NCBI RefSeq assembly: GCF_900108315.1
Contig: NZ_FNVB01000007.1
Coordinates: 1 to 64,000, forward strand
DNA: 64,000 nt
DNA from: Saccharopolyspora kobensis
GTDB lineage: Bacteria > Actinomycetota > Actinomycetes > Mycobacteriales > Pseudonocardiaceae
Direction of reading: 5' to 3'
Shown here: piece by piece, positions 28,330 through 36,395 of the stretch
Layout of the letters: every line of letters begins with the position of its first letter
How positions within the stretch are numbered: the stretch's first letter is position 1
Translations under genes and position numbers: made by a program
Notes under the pieces: model-generated
Databases searched by the model: none
The model's input: the letters and a program-made list of their open reading frames with translations, nothing else
What the model was told of the DNA's origin: nothing

Positions 28330-29433
28330 ATGACTGAAGCGCTGTCTTTCACCCGGACCACCAACCCGCAACCGGCCAGCGACGAGCGCCGTGCAGAGGT
28401 ACTGGCCAATCCGGGGTTCGGACGGCACTTCACCGATCACATGGTGACGATCCGCTGGACCGACGATCGCGGCTGGCACGACGCCCGCGTCGAGCCCTAC
28501 CACTCGCTCGAACTCGACCCGGCGACCTCCGTCCTGCACTACGCGCAGGCCATCTTCGAAGGCCTCAAGGCCTACCGCCAGCCCGACGGCTCGATCGCGG
28601 CGTTCCGCCCGGACGCCAACGCGCGGCGCTTCCAGGACTCCGCGAAGCGGATCGCGATGGCCGAGCTGCCGGAGGAGCTGTTCGTCGAGTCGCTGCGCGA
28701 GCTGATCGCGGTCGACGAGGCCTGGGTGCCCAGCGCGGCGGAGAGCTCGCTCTACCTGCGGCCGTTCATGATCTCCACCGAGGTCGGCCTGGGCGTCAAC
28801 AGCCCGGCCAACGCCTACCTGTACGCGGTGATCGCCTCGCCGTCCGGCTCGTACTTCGCCGGCGGCATCAAGCCGGTCACCGTGTGGTTGAGCCACGAGT
28901 ACGTGCGCGCCGCGCCCGGTGGCACCGGTGCGGCCAAGTTCGCGGGCAACTACGCCGCTTCCTTCGCGGCGCAGGCCGAGGCCGTGAAGCAGGGCTGCGA
29001 CCAGGTCGTGTGGCTCGACGCGTGCGAGCGGCACGTGGTCGAGGAGATGGGCGGCATGAACCTGTTCTTCGTGCTGGGTTCCGGCGCCGATGCGCGCCTG
29101 GTGACCCCGGAGCTCAGCGGCAGCCTGCTGCCCGGCGTGACCCGCTCGTCGCTGCTGGAGCTGGGCCGCGAGCTCGGCATGCAGGTCGAGGAGCGCAAGT
29201 TCACGGTGGAGGAGTGGGAGAAGAAGGCCGTGACCGGTGAGCTCACCGAGGTCTTCGCCTGCGGCACCGCGGCGGTGATCACCCCGGTCGGCCACGTCAA
29301 GCACCGCGACGGCGAGTTCACCATCGCCGACGGCCGGCCGGGCGAGGTCACGATGCAGCTCCGCGAGCGCCTGACCGGCATCCAGCAGGGGACGGTCGCC
29401 GACACCCACGGCTGGATGACCAAGCTCAACTGA
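28330..29433 (+). CDS. ilvE: branched-chain amino acid aminotransferase
   Basis: IlvE is a class IV PLP aminotransferase that makes valine, leucine and isoleucine from their 2-oxo acids. The 367-residue protein has [15 protein letters not shown] near residue 75 and YLRPFMI near 140. The PLP Lys is in [15 protein letters not shown] near 205, followed by [24 protein letters not shown] near residue 318 is the phosphate cup. The last 149 bases before the ATG contain no clear attenuator. In mycobacteria ilvE also neighbours cobS/cobT (from memory). Confidence 0.96.
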   Translation: MTEALSFTRTTNPQPASDERRAEVLANPGFGRHFTDHMVTIRWTDDRGWHDARVEPYHSLELDPATSVLHYAQAIFEGLKAYRQPDGSIAAFRPDANARRFQDSAKRIAMAELPEELFVESLRELIAVDEAWVPSAAESSLYLRPFMISTEVGLGVNSPANAYLYAVIASPSGSYFAGGIKPVTVWLSHEYVRAAPGGTGAAKFAGNYAASFAAQAEAVKQGCDQVVWLDACERHVVEEMGGMNLFFVLGSGADARLVTPELSGSLLPGVTRSSLLELGRELGMQVEERKFTVEEWEKKAVTGELTEVFACGTAAVITPVGHVKHRDGEFTIADGRPGEVTMQLRERLTGIQQGTVADTHGWMTKLN

Positions 29434-29439
29434 GCAGGG

Positions 29440-29505
29440 GTTTCCACACTCGGTTTGCGTGGCGGTGCGGTTGCCGCAGGTGGGCTATGCGCCTGCGGCG
29501 CATAC
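29440..29505. repeat. GC-rich intergenic repeat family 2, partial copy C
   Basis: GGGTTTCCACACTCGGTTTG and GCGTGGCGGTGCGG match the left end of copy B, and GTGGGCTATGCGCCTGCGGC matches its right end. The central inverted repeat is missing, so this is a deletion form. It runs directly into palindromic element copy 4. Confidence 0.65.
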
Positions 29506-29508
29506 GGG

Positions 29509-29552
29509 CCGTGAGTGTTTTGGGGTGCTATAGCGCCCCAAAACACTCACGG
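29509..29552. repeat. palindromic intergenic element, copy 4 (type example)
   Basis: Arms CCGTGAGTGTTTTGGGG (29509-29525) and CCCCAAAACACTCACGG (29536-29552) are perfect over 17 bases around TGCTATAGCG. It lies between convergent ilvE and cobS, the position of a bidirectional terminator. Confidence 0.9.
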
Positions 29553-29608
29553 ACACCTGCCAGGCTGAACGGGTATGACGGCGTATCGATCGGTCCTGCT
29601 CCGGCAGG

Positions 29609-30343
29609 TCAGGCGAAGGTCGCGCCGATGAGGACGATCGTGGTGGCCAGCTCGGAGGCCGCGCCGAGGACATCTCCGGTGATTCCGCCGAAGCGGCGGC
29701 GGACGTGGTGGGTGAAGCCCAGCAGCAGCGCGGCGGCCGCTGCTACCGCGATCGCCGTGGGCCAGTCGACCGCGATGGCCGCCACCGCGAAGAGCAGCAG
29801 CCACCAGGCCGCCACCAGCCAGGTCGGTTGGCTGCCCGCCACCAGGGCGCCCATGCCCTCCGGGCGGGCAGGTGGCACACCGCGGCGGCAGCACAGCACG
29901 AATCCCGCGCGGCCGACCGCGCAGGCCAGCACCACCACCAGCGGGTTGGTCGACAGCTCGGCGAGGCTGACCGCCTGGATGCCCAGCACGAGGATCAGCG
30001 CGACCACCGCGAACGGCCCCGCACCGCCGTCGCGCATCACGCTCAGCGCGCGCTCCGGCGGTCCGTAGCAGCCGAGGCCGTCCACCGAATCGGCCAGCCC
30101 GTCCACGTGCATGCCCCTGGTGACCAGCACCAGCACCGCCACCGTCAGCAGCCCGGCCAGCAGCGGCGGTGCGCCGAGCGCGGTCAGCCCCCACAGCGCG
30201 AGCGCGCCGGATCCGCCCACCAGCGCGCCGACCAGGGGAGCGAACGCAATCGCCTGCCCGCAGGTGGCGTCGTCGACGCGGCGCGCCGGCACCGGCAGCA
30301 CGCTCAGCCACGAGACGGACAGGCGCAGGCCGTCCAGGGTCAC
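29609..30343 (-). CDS. cobS: adenosylcobinamide-GDP ribazoletransferase
   Basis: CobS joins adenosylcobinamide-GDP to alpha-ribazole, the last step of cobalamin assembly, in the membrane. The 244-residue protein carries [15 protein letters not shown] near residue 75, the family's Asp-rich motif, and several hydrophobic helices. The GTG at 30343 overlaps the cobT stop by four bases (GTGA), which fixes the start and suggests translational coupling. Confidence 0.94.
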   Translation of the reverse strand: MTLDGLRLSVSWLSVLPVPARRVDDATCGQAIAFAPLVGALVGGSGALALWGLTALGAPPLLAGLLTVAVLVLVTRGMHVDGLADSVDGLGCYGPPERALSVMRDGGAGPFAVVALILVLGIQAVSLAELSTNPLVVVLACAVGRAGFVLCCRRGVPPARPEGMGALVAGSQPTWLVAAWWLLLFAVAAIAVDWPTAIAVAAAAALLLGFTHHVRRRFGGITGDVLGAASELATTIVLIGATFA

Positions 30344-31419
30344 GACTTCGCGGCCTCGGCTTCGGTCGGGCCGCCGACACCGGCTTCGTCGAAGGTCGCC
30401 ATCTCGCCGAGCACCCGCGTCGCGGCGGTCAGGATCGGCAGCGCCGCCAGCGCCCCGGAGCCCTCGCCGAGCCGCATCCCGAGGTCGAGCACCGGGGTCA
30501 GGTCGAGGTGCTCGAGCACCAGCGGCCCACCCGGCTCCGCTGAGCGGTGCCCGGCCAGCCACCACTGCCGCGCTCCCGGCGCGAGCTCCTCGGCGACCAG
30601 CGCCGCCGCGCCCACCACGACCCCGTCCAGCAGCACGGGCGTGCGGCGGACGGCGGCCTGGGCGAGGAACCCGGTCAGCGCGGCGATGTCGGCACCGGAG
30701 GAGGTGCGCAGCAGCGCCACCGGGTCGTCCAGCACCTTGCGGGCCCGGCGCAGGGCGTCGCGGATGGCGGCGGTCTTGCGCATCCAGGCGTTGTCGTCGA
30801 TACCGGTGCCGCGGCCGACGACCGCCACCGGCTCGGTGCCGGTGAGCACCGAGATCAGCACCGCCGCCGGAGTGGTGTTGCCGATCCCCATGTCGCCGGC
30901 GATGAGCAGGTCGGCCCCGGAGTCGATCTCCTCGTCGGCGATGGTCCGCCCGGCGTTGATCGCGGCCCGCACCTCGGCGTCGGTCAGCGCGTCCTCGCGG
31001 TCGATGGCGCCGGAAGAGCGCCGCACCTTGTGCGCGCTGACCACCGGCGGGGTGTCGGCGTTGACGGCCATGTCCACGACCCGCACGGTCGCCCCGGTGT
31101 TGGTGGCGAGCACGTTCACCGCCGCACCGCCAGCCAGGAAGTTCGAGACCATCTGGCCGGTCACCTCGCTGGGGTAGGCGGAAACGCCGTGCCCCGCGAC
31201 GCCGTGATCACCGGCGAAGACGACCACGCGAGGCCGGGTGAACGGCCGCGGCGGGCATTGGCCCTGGCGGGCGGCGACCCAGACGCCCAGCTCCTCCAGC
31301 CGACCCAGCGACCCGGCCGGCTTGGTCAGCTGCTCGTGGCGGGCGACGGCCTGCCGCTGGGCCTGTTCGTCGGGGACCGGCACCGTCGGGAAGCTGATCT
31401 CGTTCTGGTCGGTGGACAA
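30340..31419 (-). CDS. cobT: nicotinate-nucleotide-dimethylbenzimidazole phosphoribosyltransferase
   Basis: CobT makes alpha-ribazole phosphate for the lower ligand of cobalamin. The 359-residue protein has [15 protein letters not shown] near residue 37 and [19 protein letters not shown] near 70. It also has [11 protein letters not shown] near 180 and the catalytic Glu in LGEGSGA near 327. The start is TTG at 31419, because GGAGG lies five bases upstream of it and no other start codon fits. It is between cobU and cobS in one operon. Confidence 0.95.
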   Translation of the reverse strand: MSTDQNEISFPTVPVPDEQAQRQAVARHEQLTKPAGSLGRLEELGVWVAARQGQCPPRPFTRPRVVVFAGDHGVAGHGVSAYPSEVTGQMVSNFLAGGAAVNVLATNTGATVRVVDMAVNADTPPVVSAHKVRRSSGAIDREDALTDAEVRAAINAGRTIADEEIDSGADLLIAGDMGIGNTTPAAVLISVLTGTEPVAVVGRGTGIDDNAWMRKTAAIRDALRRARKVLDDPVALLRTSSGADIAALTGFLAQAAVRRTPVLLDGVVVGAAALVAEELAPGARQWWLAGHRSAEPGGPLVLEHLDLTPVLDLGMRLGEGSGALAALPILTAATRVLGEMATFDEAGVGGPTEAEAAKS

Positions 31420-31438
31420 GCGAACCTCCGTGTCGATT

Positions 31439-31978
31439 TCAGCGCAGTCGGAGCGGAAGACCGGCGACGAGCAGGACGACCTCGTCGCACACCTCGGCCA
31501 ACCGGGCGTTGAGCACTCCGAGCTCGTCGCGGAACAGCCTTCCAGACCGGGTGGCGGGAACGATGCCCAGGCCGACCTCGGCGGAGACGACGACCAACCG
31601 CCCGGCGCAGCCGACGACGGCGTCGACGAGCTCAGCGCGCCGAGCGGCGACGACCTCCAGCGCACCGGCGTCCCGTTCCCAGGCCCCGGCGTCGTCGAGC
31701 ACCCCGGTCAACCAGGTGGCGAGGTCGTCGACCAGCACGGACGCCCCGGCGGGAACCTCGCCCAGCGCCTGGCACAGCGAACGGGTGTCCGGTGCCTCGG
31801 TGGTCCGCCAGCTGTCCGGCCGCCGGGCGACGTGAGCGGCGATCCGCTCGTCCCACTCGCGATCACCGGCGACCCGCCGAGCGGTGGCCACGTAGGTGAC
31901 CGCCTCATCGGCACCGACCAGCCCTTCGGCGTGCGCGGACTTCCCGGAACGCGCCCCACCGAGCACCAACGTGCGCAC
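31439..31978 (-). CDS. cobU: adenosylcobinamide kinase/guanylyltransferase
   Basis: CobU phosphorylates adenosylcobinamide and then transfers GMP to it. The 179-residue protein has the P-loop [12 protein letters not shown] near residue 6, VTYVATAR, and [10 protein letters not shown]. It lacks a canonical His in the strand before the guanylyl site only as far as I can judge by eye, so I do not claim a defect. The GTG at 31978 has GAGGGG six bases upstream. It begins the cobU-cobT-cobS operon. Confidence 0.93.
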   Translation of the reverse strand: MRTLVLGGARSGKSAHAEGLVGADEAVTYVATARRVAGDREWDERIAAHVARRPDSWRTTEAPDTRSLCQALGEVPAGASVLVDDLATWLTGVLDDAGAWERDAGALEVVAARRAELVDAVVGCAGRLVVVSAEVGLGIVPATRSGRLFRDELGVLNARLAEVCDEVVLLVAGLPLRLR

Positions 31979-32246
31979 CAACAGCCCCTCCGCAGTTCTG
32001 ATCCGTGCAGACGTTACCCAGCCAGGATCGAGCGCCTCGCCGGCGGGCAGGAGCCTGCTGTCGTGCGGGAGCGCTTCGCCGGGGCGGACTGCTCCGAACA
32101 CCGGTGCGGACCTGGTCGTTGCGGACCAGGAATCGCTCGCGAATGCCGAGCATTGCGCCGATCAGTGCGATTCCGATCTGCGCGGGCTGCGCTCGTGCGA
32201 CACTGGGTTGCTTTTGGATCAGTTTGTTGAGCTCGTGGGCGGGGGC

Positions 32247-34400
32247 ATGAGTCGACAGAGATTCCCGGCGAATCCCGATCCGCCCGTCATGAACGCGGTG
32301 CGAGGCACGGTAGCCGGAAACACCGTTCAGGCGGGCATCGTGCACGGCGGCGTGCACCTGCACTTCGCAGGCGCTGAGCGGGGCGGTCCGGAACCTGTTC
32401 CCGACATGTTGCCACGGGCGTCCCGCTTCTTCACCGAACGGGCCGGTAAAACCGAGAAATTCCGGGAAATCGTCGCTGACGGTCGTGACGGTTCGGTGAT
32501 CGTCGTGGTCAGCGGAGTCGGTGGAGCGGGTAAGTCCGCCCTGGCCGCGCATTGGCTGCGCTCCTTGCAGCACGAGTTCCCGGACGGAGCGCTCTACGCA
32601 GACCTGGGTGCCTTCTCAGCGCGGGAGCCGGTGGCCCCCGCGCACGTCCTGGAGACCTTCCTCCGAGCGCTGGGAACGGCTCCCGAGTCGATTCCGACAG
32701 AGCTCGACCGGCTTCGTTCGCTGTACTGCCAGGTCACTTCCGGCAAGCGGCTGATCTTGTTCCTGGACGATGCGGTTTCTGCGGCTCAAGTGCGTTCTCT
32801 GCTGCCGGGTGGCGATTCCGCGCTGGTGGTGGTGACCAGCCGGTACCGGCTCTCCGGGCTGGGCATGGAGGGCGCGCACTTCATGGACGTCGGACCGCTG
32901 CAACCCGCTGAGTCGCTGGAAATGCTCTCCAACGTCCTGGGATCGACCCGGGTCGAGCGGGAGATGGACGCCGCGCGGGAGGTCGTCGATCTGTGCGGTG
33001 GACTGCCGGTCGCTCTGATGGTTGTGGCGGCCCGGCTGCTGGCGCACAAGAAGTGGTCGCTGGAGCGGATCGCGGAGGCTCTCCAAGATGAACGACGTCG
33101 CTTGCCGTCCCTGGCGTTGCGTGGTGATGTGTCGGTGACCGCTGTCTTCGACCTGTCGTACCGGAAGCTGACCTGCGAACAGGCCGAGCTGTACCGAGTG
33201 CTCGCCGTTCACCCGGGCACCTCGTTCGGGCCGGAAGTCGCTGCCGCCGCTGTGGGACGTGCACTGCCCGACACGCTGAACCAGATCGAAGCCCTGGTGG
33301 AGGCGAATCTGCTCGACGAACCGATGGAGAACAGATTCCGGTTCCACGACCTGCTGCGGTTGCACGCCCGGGAACGGGCGGAGGCGGAGATGTCCGAGGC
33401 CGATCGGGCGGCCGCGGTTCGCCGAATGGTCTCCTGGTACCTGGATTGCGCGTTCAGCGCCGATCGGCTCATCACTCCTGGCCGGTGGTACGTCTCGGAA
33501 CGAGACGCGGCCGCGGGACTGCCGTTCTCCTCCGCGGCAGCCGCACTCGACTGGCTGGAGGCGGAGCGCGCCAACCTGGCGCAGGCGCAACGGGAAGCGG
33601 TCGAGCGCGAATGGCCTGATCTGGCCTGGCAGTTCGGCGAGGCGATGTGGAGCCTCTTCATCTACCGCAAGCACTACCTGGACTGGCTGGAGACCACCGA
33701 GGTCGCGGCGCGGGCTGCGGAACGGGAAGGACATCTCCGGGCGGAGTCCCGCCTCCGCGGTCAGCTCGGACATGCGCTGCTGAACCTGCACCGCTTCGAC
33801 GACGGGCAGATCGAGCTGACCAGGGCGATGGAGCTGGCCGAGCTCGCGGGTGACCTGCCGAGCCAGGCCACCGCGACGTCCAGGCTGGGAATCCTCGCCA
33901 AGCAGCAGGGGAGGCTGGACGAAGCTCTCGCCCTGTTCCGCCGAGCCCTCCAGCTGGATCGCCGACTGGGGGACAGGCGCGGCGCGGCGCTGCGCACGCG
34001 CCGCATCGGGGAGACCTTGGCGGCTTCGGGCCGATACGAGGAAGCCATCGCGGAGCTGTCCTCCGCGGTGGAGCTGATGCTGGAACTCCCCGATCCCGGC
34101 GGTGCGGCGCGCGTGTCGACGTTCCTCGGGGAGACCCAAGTAGCGGCTGGGGATCCGGCTGCCGCGGTCGCCTCCCTCGGCGAAGCCCTGGCGGTCATGC
34201 GCGGGATCGGTTCCGAGTTCTTCGTGGCGGAACTGCTCGTCGCGCTGGCGGCCGCCCACGAGAGCGCCGGCGATCTGGAGATCTCGCGGAGCTGCCTGCG
34301 GCAAGCGTGCGAGCTCTACGAGCAGATCGGCGGCCCGCACGCAGAATCGCTGCGCCGACGTCTGTCCTCTGGTCCGCCTGCGGACAACAGCCAGGCGTGA
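32247..34400 (+). CDS. NB-ARC/TPR STAND regulatory protein
   Basis: A 717-residue STAND NTPase. Residues 15-41 contain the motif NAVRGTVAGNTVQAGIVHGG (VHLHF follows), which is found before the NTPase in many actinomycete NB-ARC proteins. The P-loop is GVGGAGKSALA (about 90-100) and Walker B is LILFLDDA (about 170). TSRYRLSG is the sensor-type motif, and GGLPVAL (about 251) is the NB-ARC GLPL box. A winged-helix-like region with FRFHDLLRLHARE follows. About six TPR-like helical pairs fill residues 450-700. There is no DNA-binding or enzyme domain, so it would signal through a partner. Its 3' 85 bases overlap the convergent small gene. Confidence 0.88.
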   Translation: MSRQRFPANPDPPVMNAVRGTVAGNTVQAGIVHGGVHLHFAGAERGGPEPVPDMLPRASRFFTERAGKTEKFREIVADGRDGSVIVVVSGVGGAGKSALAAHWLRSLQHEFPDGALYADLGAFSAREPVAPAHVLETFLRALGTAPESIPTELDRLRSLYCQVTSGKRLILFLDDAVSAAQVRSLLPGGDSALVVVTSRYRLSGLGMEGAHFMDVGPLQPAESLEMLSNVLGSTRVEREMDAAREVVDLCGGLPVALMVVAARLLAHKKWSLERIAEALQDERRRLPSLALRGDVSVTAVFDLSYRKLTCEQAELYRVLAVHPGTSFGPEVAAAAVGRALPDTLNQIEALVEANLLDEPMENRFRFHDLLRLHARERAEAEMSEADRAAAVRRMVSWYLDCAFSADRLITPGRWYVSERDAAAGLPFSSAAAALDWLEAERANLAQAQREAVEREWPDLAWQFGEAMWSLFIYRKHYLDWLETTEVAARAAEREGHLRAESRLRGQLGHALLNLHRFDDGQIELTRAMELAELAGDLPSQATATSRLGILAKQQGRLDEALALFRRALQLDRRLGDRRGAALRTRRIGETLAASGRYEEAIAELSSAVELMLELPDPGGAARVSTFLGETQVAAGDPAAAVASLGEALAVMRGIGSEFFVAELLVALAAAHESAGDLEISRSCLRQACELYEQIGGPHAESLRRRLSSGPPADNSQA

Positions 34401-34747
34401 ACCCGGTCCGCGCAGTTCTCCGCGGTGGAGGGCGGGTGGAAGCGCAACACCTCGAACCTTCGAGTGTGCGCCAAGAACCCGGCGTCGACCTTGGTCACGG
34501 TCGCCGCGCAGCCCGGGAAGCAGTCCAGCGCGGCAACAGCCGCCTGGTGGGCCGCGCCTTCATCGGCCACCTCGGGAAGAACCAGGACGTCGGCGAGCGC
34601 GTGCCACCGCGCCGACGTCGCTTCGAACCGGACCATGAGATAGCGGTCGGCGGTGGTGGTCTCTGGCACCGCGGTGCAGGCCCGCAGCTCAGCACCCAGC
34701 ACCGTGCTCGCGCACTCCGCTGCCGCTGTGGGGATTCGGCGGTTCAT
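34316..34747 (-). CDS. hypothetical protein following the nucleotide-sugar dehydrogenase
   Basis: A 143-residue protein that I do not recognise. It has four Cys in the first two thirds and a hydrophilic Arg/Ser-rich tail. A very strong ribosome site GAAGGAGGTG lies about eight bases before ATG 34747, which supports it as a real gene despite the 85-base overlap with the end of the NB-ARC gene on the other strand. It starts 22 bases after the dehydrogenase ends, so the two form an operon. The shorter in-frame tail over the overlap may be poorly conserved. Confidence 0.6.
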   Translation of the reverse strand: MNRRIPTAAAECASTVLGAELRACTAVPETTTADRYLMVRFEATSARWHALADVLVLPEVADEGAAHQAAVAALDCFPGCAATVTKVDAGFLAHTRRFEVLRFHPPSTAENCADRVHAWLLSAGGPEDRRRRSDSACGPPICS

Positions 34748-34769
34748 CGGAGCACCTCCTTCGCAACAG

Positions 34770-36026
34770 CTAGTCGTGGTCCTGCCACGGGACGGGAGTG
34801 CCGGACGAGCAGTCGAGCACCGGCAACGCACCGGTTCGCAACGCGCTGTAGTCCACTGTGGTGTGCTTGGTCAGGATCACCGCGATGTCGAAGCCGGTGG
34901 CGTCGAGTCGGGCCGTCGAGCGGAGCGCTCTGCCGCGCTCCATCCGCAGCTGCGGAATGCGGGGATCGTAGTAGCCGACGTCGGCTGCTTCGACGCGGAG
35001 CCGGTTGATCACCTGCACCGCGCACGAGTTCCGGATGTCGACCACGTCCGGCTTGTAGGTGACTCCGACGACGAGCACCTTGCAGCGGCTGAGCGACAAC
35101 TTCCACGACCGCGCCAGTCGGTCCCGGATCAGCTCCACCGTTCGACCGGGCATCGCCGCGTTGACCGCGAGAGCGGCCTCCACCATCGGCGGAATGACCC
35201 CGCGCTGCCGAGCCGAGGCGCGGAAGAACTCGGTCACCACGGGGATGCAGCCGCCACCGGCGCCGATCCCGGGGTGGTGCGGCAGGAACCCGTAGGGCTT
35301 GGTGGCTGCCGCCTCGATGACTTCGACCGGATCGACGTCGTGGCCGCGGCACACCTCGGCGAGTTCGTTCGCCAACGAGATGTTCACCAAGCGGAACGTG
35401 TTCTCGAACGTCTTCACGAACTCGGCGGTGCGGATGCTGCTGACCGGGACCACCCGGGCGAAGGCGCTGCGCAGGAAGGTCGTGGCCGCCTTGGTGCACT
35501 GCGGAGTGAGTCCTGCGACGATGCGCGGCAGGTCGGCGGTCGGTGTCCCGCGTGCCGGGTCGATGCGCTCCGGGGCGTGTGCGATGTGGAAGTCGATGCC
35601 GGGCAGCAATCGCGACTTCCGGGCGATGAGCGGTATGACCTGCTGTTCCAAGCTGCCCGGCGCGCACGTGCTGTGCACCAGCACCAGCGCCCCCTTGCGC
35701 ATGGCTTTGCCGACGGCTTCCGCGGCGTCCAGAAGATGTGCGGTGTCGATCCGCCCGTCGGCCCGCATCGGCGTCGGAACGCTGATGCAGTACACGTCGG
35801 CGTCCGGCAGCGCGCCGCGCCGGCGCAGCTCCAGCTGTCCGGTCGTGAGCAGCGTTCTCAATTCCGGGTTCTGACTCCCCTGCGCGCCGGCGCTCTCAGC
35901 GAGGTGCGAGAGCTTCTCCGCGGCCGCGTCAACGCCGCACACCTGGAATCCCGCGCGGGCCGCGGCAGCCGCGAGCGGAACGCCGACGAAGCCGAGGCCG
36001 ATGACTACGACATCTGCTCTGCTCAT
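34770..36026 (-). CDS. UDP-glucose/UDP-ManNAc-type nucleotide-sugar dehydrogenase
   Basis: A 418-residue dehydrogenase of the UDP-Glc/GDP-Man family, which oxidises nucleotide sugars twice to uronic acids. The NAD motif is VVVIGLGFVGVPLAAAAA at the start. VSVPTPM-type VPTPMRADGR follows near residue 80, and HSTCAPGS near 110. AEFVKTFENTFRLVNISLANELAE is the hinge helix with catalytic Lys, and the nucleophile Cys260 is in GAGGGCIPVV. The usual GGHCIPVDP sequence has lost His and Asp here. The start ATG 36026 has GAGGAG about six bases upstream. No glycosyltransferases adjoin it. Confidence 0.88.
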   Translation of the reverse strand: MSRADVVVIGLGFVGVPLAAAAARAGFQVCGVDAAAEKLSHLAESAGAQGSQNPELRTLLTTGQLELRRRGALPDADVYCISVPTPMRADGRIDTAHLLDAAEAVGKAMRKGALVLVHSTCAPGSLEQQVIPLIARKSRLLPGIDFHIAHAPERIDPARGTPTADLPRIVAGLTPQCTKAATTFLRSAFARVVPVSSIRTAEFVKTFENTFRLVNISLANELAEVCRGHDVDPVEVIEAAATKPYGFLPHHPGIGAGGGCIPVVTEFFRASARQRGVIPPMVEAALAVNAAMPGRTVELIRDRLARSWKLSLSRCKVLVVGVTYKPDVVDIRNSCAVQVINRLRVEAADVGYYDPRIPQLRMERGRALRSTARLDATGFDIAVILTKHTTVDYSALRTGALPVLDCSSGTPVPWQDHD

Positions 36027-36395
36027 TTCGTCTCCTCGGGCCAGCCGGCTGACATCCCGTTCGATGCCAGCTGCTGTTGTCGGCTGGTCGGATTCGTCGA
36101 CAAGCTTGTGGCGCGAACGTTGGCATTCGATTGCCGGTAAACCCGCCAGGGCGCTGTCCCCGCTGGTAAAAGCTATTTTCTCGATCTTGTCGCACTTGTT
36201 TTCGAGTGTCGTGCGACGGGATTTCCGAGATTCGGTCAGCCTGTGCGGCGGCGCATTGGCGTCTCGTTGCCATTCGATTGTCGGCAGCCGCTGGCCGGTC
36301 CGCGCCAATTCGGCCCGTTGGTCGTATGAATGGAAATTCAAGCCGGGAATACTCGGAGGTACGACGGGTATCGGGGAACCAGCGAGGGGGTGCTG
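36027..36395. promoter_or_regulatory. divergent control region of dehydrogenase and AfsR-like genes
   Basis: This 369-base gap is clearly less GC-rich than its neighbours. It holds an imperfect 15-base direct repeat, GCATTCGATTGCCGG (36123-36137) and CCATTCGATTGTCGG (36268-36282). It also holds an inverted repeat GTCGCAC (36189-36195) ... GTGCGAC (36211-36217). Either could be a regulator site. No gene is supported in it. Confidence 0.55.

Noticed and set aside
31979-32246. Separate gene between cobU and the NB-ARC gene
   Set aside because: The open frames there have no start with a ribosome site and no protein-like composition.
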